Shown here piece after piece: positions 32,925 through 43,236 of a DNA stretch of 64,000 bases (position 1 is its first letter; each line of letters opens with the position of its first letter). A program made the position numbers and the translations under genes. Origin of the DNA: Streptomyces griseicoloratus (GTDB lineage: Bacteria; Actinomycetota; Actinomycetes; Streptomycetales; Streptomycetaceae); assembly GCF_014534645.1 (NCBI RefSeq), contig NZ_JACVQF010000235.1, forward strand, positions 1 to 64,000. The letters are read 5' to 3'. The notes under the pieces are model-generated. The model was given only the letters and a program-made list of their open reading frames with translations, was not told the origin of the DNA and searched no databases.

Positions 32925-33821
32925 ATGGAACTACCGCTGGTCGTGGGTGTCGACGGATCGGAACCCAGCCTGCATGCCGTGGACTGGGCGGTGGACGAGG
33001 CGGCGCGCCGTGGGCTGCCCCTCCGGCTCGTCCACGCTTCCTTGTGGGAGCGCTACGAGGGAAGCCGTCCCTCCCTGGATACCGACACTTCGGCCGACGA
33101 AGCCATCATCCAGCGCATCGCCGCGTCCTGCGCGGAACGTGCCCGGCGGTGCAACCCGGAGGTGAAGGTCTCGAGCGACGTACTGCCGGAGGATGCCGTG
33201 TCGGCGCTGCTGCGGGCGGCGCATGCGTCCTTCGCCCTGGTCACGGGCTCCCGCGGCCGTGGCGAGATCGCCGGGTTGCTGCTGGGGTCGGTCAGCCTCA
33301 CGGTGGCCGCTCGGGCCGTGTGCCCGGTCATCGTGGTCCGCGGCGGCGAGCGGAACCGGCAGGGCTCCTTCGGCCGGGTGGTGGTCGGCGTCGGCGACCC
33401 CACGCAGGGCTCGGCCGCTGTGCGGTACGCCTTCGACGAGGCCGAGGCGCGCGGCTGCGCCCTGCACGCCGTACGAGCCTGGTGCCACGCCGCCCACAAG
33501 GAGACGGACCACCCCCTGGTCGCGGACCACACCGCCGGTGCCCACGAGGAACGGGCCTCCGCCCTCCTCACCGACGCACTGCGCGACGCCGTACGGGATC
33601 ACCCACAGGTCGATGCGCACCGCCACGTTGTCGAAGGCCCCGCACACAAGGTCCTCCTGGAAGCCTCGGCCGACGCCGACCTGGTCGTCGTGGGGTCGCT
33701 GAGGCGGCACGCTCACTTCGGCAGGCAACTCGGCAGGGTCGCCCACGTGCTGCTGCACCACGCGGAGTGCCCGGTGGCCGTCGTTCCGCAGCGGGGTCCG
33801 AACCGGGCGCAGGAGGACTGA
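32925..33821 (+). CDS. Universal stress protein (tandem UspA domains)
   Basis: A 298-residue protein with two UspA folds. The first (residues ~4-150) starts LPLVVGVDGSEPSLHAVDWA and has the ATP-loop pattern GSRGRGEIAGLLLGSVS. The second (~157-298) starts GRVVVGVGDPTQGSAAVRYA and ends with a less complete loop, GSLRRHAHFGRQLGRVAH, so only the first may bind ATP. Such proteins rise in hypoxia, dormancy and redox stress in actinomycetes. The ATG at 32925 gives the family-typical N-terminus; an earlier in-frame start at 32889 adds 12 unlikely residues. It is the first of several stress genes in this neighbourhood. Confidence 0.92.
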   Translation: MELPLVVGVDGSEPSLHAVDWAVDEAARRGLPLRLVHASLWERYEGSRPSLDTDTSADEAIIQRIAASCAERARRCNPEVKVSSDVLPEDAVSALLRAAHASFALVTGSRGRGEIAGLLLGSVSLTVAARAVCPVIVVRGGERNRQGSFGRVVVGVGDPTQGSAAVRYAFDEAEARGCALHAVRAWCHAAHKETDHPLVADHTAGAHEERASALLTDALRDAVRDHPQVDAHRHVVEGPAHKVLLEASADADLVVVGSLRRHAHFGRQLGRVAHVLLHHAECPVAVVPQRGPNRAQED

Positions 33822-33925
33822 CCGGCACGCTCCCGCCGCGATCCGGTGGACCCGCGGTCGCCGCCCCACCACGGTGGCTCGGACACAGGATCTGGCGTTT
33901 GCGCAGGTCGGAGAGGTGGTTTGAG

Positions 33926-34669
33926 ATGTGCGGTCGATATGTCTCCGCGCGGAGCCCCGAGGACATGGTCCAGCTCTTCCACGTCACCGACTGGCGTGCC
34001 GAGGAGGCACTCGCGCCCAACTGGAATGTCGCGCCGACCGACGACGTGTGGGCCGTCCTCGAACGCGCCCCGCGCGGCAGCGACGAGGCCGCCTCGGTGG
34101 AACGGGAGTTGCGGCCGTTGCGCTGGGGCCTGGTGCCGTCGTGGGCCAGGGACGTGAAGATCGGCGCCCGGCTGATCAACGCGAGGGTCGAGACCGTCCA
34201 CGAGAAGCCGGCCTTCCGCCGCGCGTTCACCCGGCGCCGCTGCCTGCTGCCCGCCGACGGCTTCTACGAGTGGCAGCGGATCAAGACCGGAGACAAGGGC
34301 AAGACCCGCAAGCAGCCCTACTTCATCCACCCCGAGGACGACCAGGTGATGGCGCTCGCCGGCCTGTACGAGTACTGGCGCGACCCCGAGGTCGAACGGG
34401 ACGACGACCCCGCCGCCTGGCTGATGACGTGCACCATCCTCACCACCGAGGCCACCGACGCGGCCGGTCGCGTCCACCCCCGCATGCCACTCGCCCTCAC
34501 CCCGGACCACTACGACGCCTGGCTCGACCCTCACCACCGGGACCCGGACGACCTGCGCGCGCTGCTCGGCCGGCCCGCCGACGGCCGTCTCGACGCCCGG
34601 CCCGTCTCCCCGGCCGTCAACAACGTCCGCAACAACGCCCCACAGCTCCTGGAGGAGGTCGCCCCGTAG
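33926..34669 (+). CDS. SOS response-associated peptidase (SRAP/YedK family)
   Basis: A 247-residue SRAP protein. The conserved Cys2 (MCGRYVS), the INARVET motif, PADGFYEWQ with the active-site Glu, and HPRMPLAL with the catalytic His are all present. SRAP proteins (YedK, HMCES) cross-link covalently through Cys2 to abasic sites in single-stranded DNA, shielding them during replication. Cys2 requires the start at this ATG, with GAGAGG about nine bases upstream. It stands between the universal stress protein and a MarR-controlled oxidoreductase and has no obvious operon partner. Confidence 0.95.
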   Translation: MCGRYVSARSPEDMVQLFHVTDWRAEEALAPNWNVAPTDDVWAVLERAPRGSDEAASVERELRPLRWGLVPSWARDVKIGARLINARVETVHEKPAFRRAFTRRRCLLPADGFYEWQRIKTGDKGKTRKQPYFIHPEDDQVMALAGLYEYWRDPEVERDDDPAAWLMTCTILTTEATDAAGRVHPRMPLALTPDHYDAWLDPHHRDPDDLRALLGRPADGRLDARPVSPAVNNVRNNAPQLLEEVAP

Positions 34670-34714
34670 ATCGCGTGGTGCCCGTCCCGGCAGCCGCTCC
34701 CCGGGGGCGGAGCC

Positions 34715-35749
34715 CTACGGGGCCGTCGGGGCGGCCTGGACCCGGACGAGCTGTTTGCCCAGATTCCGCCCGTGGAACAAGCCGGCGAGCGCCGAAGGCG
34801 CCTGTTCTAGCCCTTCGGCGACGCTCTCCTCCAGGACGATGTCGCCGCTCGCCGACCAAGCGGCGAGCCGGCCGAGGGCTTCGGGGAACCGGTCGACGTG
34901 GTCCAGGAAGACGAAGCCTTCCATGCGCGCTCGGCGCAGCCCGATCTGGAGATGGTTGCGCGGGCCGCGGGCGGGGTCGTCGCCGTCGTAGCCCGAGGAG
35001 ATCCCGCCGCAGACGACGATCCGGGCGCGCAGGGCGAGGTTGGCGAGAGCGGCCTCCAGGAGGACGCCGCCGACGTTGTCGAAGTAGACGTCGATGCCGT
35101 CGGGGGCGAGTCGGGCCAGTTCGGCGGCGACGTCCGCGGAGGTGTGGTCGATACAGGCGTCCATGCCGGCCACCTCCACCGCCCACCGGCACTTGCGTTC
35201 GCCGCCGGCGATGCCGATCACGCGGCTGCCCAGAGCCCGGGCGATCTGTGCGGCGACCGAGCCGGTGGCACCGGCGGCCGCGGACACGACGACGGTGTCA
35301 CCGGCCTCGGGCCGGCCCACGTCGACCATCCCGAAATACGCGGTCAGCCCGGTCGTACCGAAGAGACCGAGCATCATGCGCGGCTCGATGCCGGGAGGGA
35401 CCGGGTTGACGCCGAAGAGGCCGCCGCCGGTGCCGACGGCGTAGTCCTGCCACCCGAGCTCCCCGTAGACCCAGGTGCCGGCCGGGAGCGACGGATCGTC
35501 CGACTCGACGACCTCGCCGACACCGGCGCCGCGGATCACCTCACCCAGGGCTATCGGGGAACGGTAGTTGGGGCCGGCGTTGAGCCACCCGCGTTGGGTC
35601 GGGTCGATGCCGAGCCAGTGCACTCGCACCAGCACCTCCTTCGCGCCGGGAGCGGGCCGCGGGGAGGTCCGCAGTTCGAAGCAGTCCCGCGTCAGCTCGC
35701 CCCGGGGCCTGCGGGCCAGGACCCACTGCCGGTTCGTGTCGACGGTCAT
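34715..35749 (-). CDS. NADP-dependent oxidoreductase, zinc-free MDR family
   Basis: A 344-residue medium-chain reductase like leukotriene-B4 dehydrogenase / 2-alkenal reductase. The N-terminal GroES-like half includes VLVRVHWLGIDPTQRGWL; the nucleotide-binding half has VVSAAAGATGSVAAQIARAL and IAGGERKCRWAVEVAG. DVYFDNVGG is the family signature. No structural-zinc cysteines are seen. It probably reduces alpha,beta-unsaturated carbonyls with NADPH, a detoxification role. It begins five bases after the MarR stop on the same strand, so it is co-transcribed with and probably controlled by that repressor. Confidence 0.93.
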   Translation of the reverse strand: MTVDTNRQWVLARRPRGELTRDCFELRTSPRPAPGAKEVLVRVHWLGIDPTQRGWLNAGPNYRSPIALGEVIRGAGVGEVVESDDPSLPAGTWVYGELGWQDYAVGTGGGLFGVNPVPPGIEPRMMLGLFGTTGLTAYFGMVDVGRPEAGDTVVVSAAAGATGSVAAQIARALGSRVIGIAGGERKCRWAVEVAGMDACIDHTSADVAAELARLAPDGIDVYFDNVGGVLLEAALANLALRARIVVCGGISSGYDGDDPARGPRNHLQIGLRRARMEGFVFLDHVDRFPEALGRLAAWSASGDIVLEESVAEGLEQAPSALAGLFHGRNLGKQLVRVQAAPTAP

Positions 35750-35753
35750 GGCG

Positions 35754-36164
35754 TCACACCACCCTGGTGAGTCGGTCGAGCAGGCCGGCGAGTGCTTCCC
35801 GGTCGGAGGCGCCGAGCGCCCGGGAGAGGAGTTCGGTGGCTTTGTCGGCGGCGACGGCCCGGGCCTCCTCGGCGCGAGCCTGCCCGGCCTCGGTCAGGGT
35901 GACCAGCGCACGCCGCGCGTCGCGCGGATCCGGGCTACGGGTGACGTACCGCTGTTTCTCCAGCGGCGCCAGCAGGCGGGCCACACCCGAAGGGGTCAGG
36001 CCGAGCAGGTCCACGAGATCGATGCGCCGCAGCTGCCGGCCCGGCGCCTCGGCGAGATGGTGGAGCACGGCGAACTCGCGGAACGACAGACCGTGGACCT
36101 CCAGCCGGCGGCGCATACCGCTCGCGGCGCGGGCCAGCGCGAGAGCGAGGCCGAGGTCGTCCAT
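35754..36164 (-). CDS. MarR family transcriptional regulator
   Basis: A 136-residue winged-helix repressor. The core is LSFREFAVLHHLAEAPGRQL, IDLVDLLGLTPSGVARLLAPLEKQRYVTR, then the wing DARRALVTLTEAGQARAEEA and a C-terminal dimerisation helix. The ATG at 36164 (MDDLGLALALARAASG) has AAGGA upstream; the frame is open to 36314 but without coding character. MarR proteins often sense electrophiles or phenolics; the co-transcribed alkenal-reductase-like gene fits. A 20-bp imperfect palindrome over its own promoter is the likely autoregulatory operator. Confidence 0.92.
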   Translation of the reverse strand: MDDLGLALALARAASGMRRRLEVHGLSFREFAVLHHLAEAPGRQLRRIDLVDLLGLTPSGVARLLAPLEKQRYVTRSPDPRDARRALVTLTEAGQARAEEARAVAADKATELLSRALGASDREALAGLLDRLTRVV

Positions 36165-36187
36165 GGGATTCCTTCGATCGGTGAAAA

Positions 36188-36231
36188 ATCGATGACTACT
36201 CAACGATATGTGTGATGTTCTGTGGGGGCAA
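36188..36231 (-). promoter_or_regulatory. marR promoter with overlapping operator palindrome
   Basis: On the minus strand TTGCCC, 17 bases and TATCGT form a principal-sigma-like promoter. The arms ATCGATGA and TCAACGAT (36188-36207, plus strand) form a 20-bp palindrome with one mismatch and overlap the -10 box, as expected for a MarR autorepressor. The divergent DinB-like gene starts about 100 bp away and may be affected too. Confidence 0.55.
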
Positions 36232-36304
36232 ACGCCGAACACGAGGACCGGCCGGACCCGGCGCTCCGTGCCGCAGGACACTCCGACGATCGTCTGGACA
36301 CAGG

Positions 36305-36847
36305 ATGACCACACCCCGTACCGACCTTCTGATCCGTCAGCTCGACACCACCTGGGCCTTGTTCGAGTACCACGCCGACGGCCTGGACGACGCCGTGTGC
36401 CTCTGGGCGCCGGACCCGTACCACTGGACGGTGCGGCCGGACGCGCAGGGGCGATGGGTCGCCGACTTCCAGGTGCCCGAGCCCGACCCCGTGCCGGCGC
36501 TCACCATCGGATGGATCACCTGGCACGTCGGTTACTGGTGGACCACCACGCTCGGCCACTGCTTCGGGAGCGAGGAGCCGCCGGAGCGCGAGGAGATCGT
36601 CTGGCCGGGCACCGCCGAAGGCGCCGTGGAATGGCTGCGCGGGCTGCATCAGCAGTGGCGGCGGAGGCTCCACGACCTCGACGACACCGACCTCGACTCC
36701 ACGGACAGGACCGCCACCCTGCCCTGGGGTCAGGGCATGTCGCTGGCGGACGTGGCGGGCTGGGTCAATGTGGAACTGACCAAGAACGTCGCGGAGATCG
36801 GGCTCCTGCGCATCCTGCACGGAGCGCGGAACTCCCACCGCCGGTAG
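36305..36847 (+). CDS. DinB-like (four-helix) family protein
   Basis: A 180-residue protein with the DinB/YfiT four-helix layout. It begins LIRQLDTTWALFEYHADGLDD, with a helix containing TIGWITWHVGYWWTTTLGH whose histidines are candidate metal ligands, and ends ADVAGWVNVELTKNVAEIGL. DinB-fold proteins include mycothiol- or bacillithiol-dependent transferases and many of unknown role. The ATG at 36305 is preferred because the 31 codons before it are Arg/Cys-rich and unlike the family. It is divergent from the MarR operon. Function not assigned. Confidence 0.8.
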   Translation: MTTPRTDLLIRQLDTTWALFEYHADGLDDAVCLWAPDPYHWTVRPDAQGRWVADFQVPEPDPVPALTIGWITWHVGYWWTTTLGHCFGSEEPPEREEIVWPGTAEGAVEWLRGLHQQWRRRLHDLDDTDLDSTDRTATLPWGQGMSLADVAGWVNVELTKNVAEIGLLRILHGARNSHRR

Positions 36848-36904
36848 CGGCGGTCGGCCGTCACCGGACCCGCGTTGTCAGTGGCGGCTGGGAGGCTGGC
36901 GGGC

Positions 36905-37180
36905 ATGGACAGGGACGAGGAGCTGCTGCGCGGCCGGGTCTACGGCGCGGACCACGACGACCCCCACCCCGGGCCCCGGCCGGGACACGTCTATGCCGAA
37001 CTGGTGGGCGGCCCGCTGGACGGCCTCCTGCTCGACATCACCGGCTGGACACGGGACGAGACGGACGCCGGAGTCGCCCTCCGGACGGAGCTCGGGCGGT
37101 TCGGCGCGGGCGGACGCGCCGTGTACGAGCCGCGCCCCGGCGACCCGCGCCGATTCGACTGGTCCGGCGACAGCCCCTGA
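36905..37180 (+). CDS. Small hypothetical protein
   Basis: A 91-residue acidic protein I do not recognise. It contains HVYAELVGGPLDGLLLDITG, a beta-strand-like segment, and ends in RRFDWSGDSP. GGAGG lies about ten bases before the ATG, and G/C at third positions is strong, so it is probably expressed. It follows the DinB-like gene by 57 bases on the same strand. Confidence 0.65.
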   Translation: MDRDEELLRGRVYGADHDDPHPGPRPGHVYAELVGGPLDGLLLDITGWTRDETDAGVALRTELGRFGAGGRAVYEPRPGDPRRFDWSGDSP

Positions 37181-37220
37181 CCGCCGCCACGGCCCCCGCG
37201 CCCGCGACCGGCACGCTCAC

Positions 37221-37327
37221 CCGCCCCATGCCGCCGCGCACGCCCGCCGTCACCACGTGCCCGCCCCATGCTGCCGCACACGCCCGCCGTCACCACGGTC
37301 CCCGCCCTCATGCTGCCGCGCGCCCCG
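37221..37327. repeat. 40-bp tandem repeat (2.7 units)
   Basis: Two 40-base units (37221-37260 and 37261-37300) differ at only about four positions; a third partial unit runs to about 37327. Each begins CCGCCCCATGC and contains CACGCCCGCCGTCACCAC. They fill most of the gap between the small hypothetical gene and the kinase gene. Confidence 0.8.
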
Positions 37328-37386
37328 TACGCGGCCCGGCGGGCATGCCGCAGGCGGCGGTGGGCGCCGGTAAGGTGCCGCGGGTG

Positions 37387-37920
37387 ATGGTGGGCTCCGA
37401 ACAGACCCGGCTCGTCGTGCTGCGCGGCAACAGCGCCTCGGGCAAGTCGTCCGTCGCGGCCGGCATCCGCGACCGGTTCGGCCGCGGCCTGGCCCTGGTC
37501 GCCCAGGACAACCTCCGGCGCATCGTGCTGCGTGAGCGGGACCGGCCGGGTGCGGCGAACATCGGTCTCATCGACCTGACCGCCCGCTACGCCCTGGACG
37601 CCGGCTACCACGTCGTGGTGGAGGGCATCCTGTACGCCGACCGCTACGGCGACATGCTCGCCCGGCTGCGCGCCGACCACCGTGGCCCCACCCACGGCTA
37701 CTACCTGGACGTGCCGTTCGCGCAGACCCTCGCCCGGCACGCGACCAAGCCGATCGCCGACGCCGTCGGCGAGACACAGCTGCGGGACTGGTACCGGCCG
37801 CTGGACCTGCTGCCCGGCGGCGTCGAGACGGTCATCGGTGCCGACAGCACCCTCACGGCGACCGTCGACCGCATCATGCTCGACACCGGACTGGCCGGCC
37901 TGCCGGCCCTGGACCGATGA
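37387..37920 (+). CDS. P-loop kinase-like ATPase (AAA_33 type)
   Basis: A 177-residue P-loop protein. Walker A is VLRGNSASGKSSVA (residues ~11-24), followed by QDNLRRIVLRERD and a VVVEGILYADRYG strand; the C-terminal half has GETQLRDWYRPLDLL. This is the small zeta-toxin / chloramphenicol-phosphotransferase-like kinase fold. The phosphate acceptor could be an antibiotic, nucleoside or sugar. The start is ATG 37387 or the GTG one codon before; GGTAAGG lies upstream. The 40-bp repeats precede it. No antitoxin-like gene is adjacent, so a resistance or salvage role is as likely as a toxin. Confidence 0.85.
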   Translation: MVGSEQTRLVVLRGNSASGKSSVAAGIRDRFGRGLALVAQDNLRRIVLRERDRPGAANIGLIDLTARYALDAGYHVVVEGILYADRYGDMLARLRADHRGPTHGYYLDVPFAQTLARHATKPIADAVGETQLRDWYRPLDLLPGGVETVIGADSTLTATVDRIMLDTGLAGLPALDR

Positions 37921-37935
37921 CCACGGTGCCGTGGG

Positions 37936-38028
37936 TCATCCCCTCGGCGCCGCCCCGGCCGCCTCCGCGGCGGGCAACGCCGCCCGCAGCCAATCGGTGA
38001 AGACGGTACGTGCGCGGGCGGTGTCGGA
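37936..38028 (-). pseudogene. Possible LysR C-terminal fossil in the gap before the clp gene
   Basis: In the 480-bp gap between the kinase and the Clp gene the minus strand reads TARARTVFTDWLRAALPAAE followed by a stop. This looks like the last helix of a LysR-type regulator. Upstream the same frame loses similarity and meets a stop, so at most a 3' scrap remains. The rest of the gap (to 38400) shows no gene, repeat or clear promoter. Weak call. Confidence 0.28.
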
Positions 38029-38400
38029 ACGGCTCCCGCGGCGTGGCCGGCTCGCCCGCACCGGCGACAGCTTCGCCCTGCGCGGTGCCGCCGCAGCCGG
38101 GCAGCTGAGGCTGACCGTGCACCAGCTGGACGGCGATCAGGCGGTGAAGCCGGCCGACGATCTGGTCGAAGCCGTCGGCGCCGCTTCCGCCGGCGCACCG
38201 TCGCGGGTGCGGTGGTCGCGGGTGCGGTGACGGCGCCGTCGGACCGCCGGCCGCGGGGCGCGCGGTGTGCCGCTCGCGCCGGGCAAGTCGCCCTGTTTTC
38301 CGGGGTTCCGGTGTGCTTGTCCGCACGGGTCGCGTTCCGGTTGCGGGGCGGTCGGCATCGCGCTTCGGTTGAAGGAACCGTCGCTGCACCAGGAGCTGTC

Positions 38401-40938
<2,538 letters not shown>

Positions 40939-40985
40939 CCCGGCAGACGCGCCCGGGGTCGGGCGCCCTCGTCCGGCTGTGGATC

Positions 40986-41468
40986 TCACTCCTGTCCGCC
41001 GGACGGCTGCCGGCCCAGGGACACCACCACCGCGGACGTCTGCCCCTCGGGAGTGTCATAGCTCACCGAGTCGCCGGCGCGGTGGCCGAGGAGCGCGCGG
41101 CCGAGGGGACTGTCGGACGTGACCGACGTCCGGTCCGACTCCACCGCCGTCTCGTCGATCTGCACGGTCTCCACCGCTCCGTCGGCGAAGCGCAGGGTCA
41201 CCGTGCTGCCCACACCGACCATGTCGGTGGGAGGCGGGCCCGCCGAGGCCGCTCGACGGAGCCGAGTGGTGATCTGCGCGATACGGGCGTCCAGACGCGC
41301 GAGGGCGTCGGCCCGCTGCAACTCGTCCGCCTCGTCGGCTCGGTCGCCCACCGCGTCGCTGTCTCTCAGGGTCGCCGACACCGACGCGCGCTCGTCGCAC
41401 AGGTCGGCGAGCTCCCGCTCCAGGGCCTGACGGGCGGTTTCGCTGATCGGCGCTGATTCGCTGGACAT
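40986..41468 (-). CDS. GreA/GreB family transcription elongation factor
   Basis: A 160-residue Gre-factor homologue. The N-terminal coiled coil spans about residues 8-80 (ALERELADLCDERASVSATL, ADELQRADALARLDARIAQI). The C-terminal FKBP-like domain spans ~88-155 (VGVGSTVTLRFADGAVETVQ, then SDSPLGRALLGHRAGDSVSY). The tip acidic pair is not an exact match to canonical GreA, so it may be one of the GreA-like actinobacterial factors that tune polymerase differently. GGAGG is seven bases before the ATG at 41468. It converges on the Clp gene and is divergent from cydA. Confidence 0.9.
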   Translation of the reverse strand: MSSESAPISETARQALERELADLCDERASVSATLRDSDAVGDRADEADELQRADALARLDARIAQITTRLRRAASAGPPPTDMVGVGSTVTLRFADGAVETVQIDETAVESDRTSVTSDSPLGRALLGHRAGDSVSYDTPEGQTSAVVVSLGRQPSGGQE

Positions 41469-41502
41469 GGCGGGTCCTCCGAGTTCGGAATGCGAGAGCA
41501 CA

Positions 41503-41530
41503 CGGATACAAAGTTGCGCAAAACACCCAA
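41503..41530 (-). promoter_or_regulatory. Promoter of the GreA-like gene
   Basis: Minus-strand TTGGGT, a 16-base spacer and TATCCG in a locally AT-rich patch. It would start transcription about 30 bases before the gene's ATG. The spacer holds a small palindrome TTGCGCAA (41514-41521). Confidence 0.42.
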
Positions 41531-41728
41531 TATCCAGCATCGTAACCGAGGGGCGCCATCGTCCCCCGGCACGGAGGGCACCCGGCGGCGCGCGCCGTGC
41601 GTGGCGTTGCGCCACCTGCCCCTCCTCATGGCGGTACGGTCATCTGCGGCGAATCTGACCAAAAGGCACCGTTCGCCGGCCATTCGCAGGGCCGTGCTTC
41701 TGCCACGTACCGCTCCGGGGAGTCACTC

Positions 41729-43153
41729 GTGCCCGTGCTCGACCGCCTGGCCTCCGGCGCCCAGTCGCTCGCCGCGGCGGCGGCCGGCGGCGTGTCCGAA
41801 GGCGACCTGGCCGCGGCCCGCGCACAGATGGGTTTCTCCCTGGCCTGGCACATCGTCGTGGCCTGTCTCGGTGTGGGTCTGCCCGCCCTCACGCTGATCG
41901 CCGAGTGGTACGGCATCCGTACGGGTGATCCCGCGCACCGCCTGCTGGCACGCCGGTGGGCCCGTGGCATGGGCGTCCTGTTCGCGGTGGGTGCCGTCTC
42001 CGGAACCATCCTCAGCTTCGAGATGGGGCTGCTGTGGCCGGGGCTGATGGGCACGTACGGGCAGGTCATCGGGCTGCCCTTCGCGCTGGAGGGCATCGCG
42101 TTCTTCATCGAGGCGATCTTTCTCGGCATCTACCTCTACGCCTGGGACCGGATGACGCCCAAGCGGCACCTGCTCACCGGCCTGCCGATCGTGGTGGCGG
42201 GCGTGGCCTCGGCGTTCTTCGTCGTCTGCGCCAACGCGTGGATGAACCAGCCCCGCGGATTCACCCTGCGGGACGGGAGAGTCGTGGACGTGGATCCGTG
42301 GGCGGCCATGCTCAACCCGGCGAGCCCGCCCCAGACCGTGCACATGATCCTGGCGGCGTTCATGGTGGCGTCCTTCCTGACCGCCGCGGTCTACGCGGTC
42401 GCCATGCTGCGGGGCCGCCGGGACACCTATCACAAGGCCGGGTTCTTCATCCCGTTCACGGTGGGAGCGGTGGTGACACCCTTCCAGATCGTCGTCGGTG
42501 ACTGGGCCGCACGGTTCCTGGCCGAGTACCAGCCGGCGAAGCTGGCCGCCATGGAAGGCGTCTTCACCACGGGTTCCCACGTGCCCCTGACCCTCGGGGG
42601 CATCGCCCGCGACGACGCCCTCCGCTACGGACTGGAGATCCCGAACGGGCTCTCCCTGCTGATCGGATACGACCCCGGCACCGTCGTCCAGGGTCTGGAC
42701 AAGGTCCCGCGCAGTCAGTGGCCCGCGGTGACAGCGGTGCACTGGGCGTTCGACGTGATGGTGGCCATCGGGTTGTTCCTGCTGCTCATGGCGGCCTGGC
42801 TGCTGCTGTGGTGGTGGCGTGGCCGACGCGGGAACCGTGAACTGCTCGATCAGCGCGGATCGCGTCCGTTCCTGTGGCTGGCCGCGATCGCCGGCCCGGC
42901 CTCGGTGATCGCGCTGGAGAGCGGCTGGTGCGTCACGGAACTCGGACGGCAGCCGTGGATCGTCTGGGGGATCATGAGCGTGCGGGAAGCCGTCAACCCG
43001 GCGCCCGGGCTGATGACCGGCCTGTGGCTGGTGCTGATCGTCTACGCCGCCATGACCGTCGCCACGGTATACGTCCTCCGGCGTCTGGCCACGCACGCGG
43101 CCGTGCCGCTCGCGCCGCAGGAAGAGGACGTCGAACGCTACCCCGTCGTGTGA
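41729..43153 (+). CDS. cydA: Cytochrome bd ubiquinol/menaquinol oxidase subunit I
   Basis: A 474-residue CydA with about nine membrane helices. Haem-ligand regions are visible: FSLAWHIVVACLGVGLPALT (His41), QTVHMILAAFMVASF (His205) and a later GRQPWIVWGIMSVREAVNP. The QuoL/GRQPW signature is intact. The short Q-loop type is typical of Gram-positives. It reduces O2 with quinol without pumping protons and has high oxygen affinity. GTG start with GGGGAG upstream. The cydB gene follows after 83 bases. No cydDC exporter genes lie in the window. The upstream region holds no Rex site that I can recognise. Confidence 0.95.
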   Translation: MPVLDRLASGAQSLAAAAAGGVSEGDLAAARAQMGFSLAWHIVVACLGVGLPALTLIAEWYGIRTGDPAHRLLARRWARGMGVLFAVGAVSGTILSFEMGLLWPGLMGTYGQVIGLPFALEGIAFFIEAIFLGIYLYAWDRMTPKRHLLTGLPIVVAGVASAFFVVCANAWMNQPRGFTLRDGRVVDVDPWAAMLNPASPPQTVHMILAAFMVASFLTAAVYAVAMLRGRRDTYHKAGFFIPFTVGAVVTPFQIVVGDWAARFLAEYQPAKLAAMEGVFTTGSHVPLTLGGIARDDALRYGLEIPNGLSLLIGYDPGTVVQGLDKVPRSQWPAVTAVHWAFDVMVAIGLFLLLMAAWLLLWWWRGRRGNRELLDQRGSRPFLWLAAIAGPASVIALESGWCVTELGRQPWIVWGIMSVREAVNPAPGLMTGLWLVLIVYAAMTVATVYVLRRLATHAAVPLAPQEEDVERYPVV

Positions 43154-43236
43154 CCGTCAGCCCCGCGTCACCCGCCGCCGCCGTCCGGCACGGCCCGATC
43201 CGCGTCCCGAATCCCCGGCCACCACTGGAGGTCACC

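Noticed and set aside
37387-37920. Zeta-toxin of a toxin-antitoxin pair
   Set aside because: The P-loop kinase fold fits, but no small antitoxin gene overlaps or precedes it; the upstream 91-residue protein is 200 bases away behind repeats.
41469-41728. Rex-type operator upstream of cydA
   Set aside because: I looked for the TGTGA-N8-TCACA pattern and found no acceptable match; only a short TTGCGCAA, which belongs to the GreA-side promoter.
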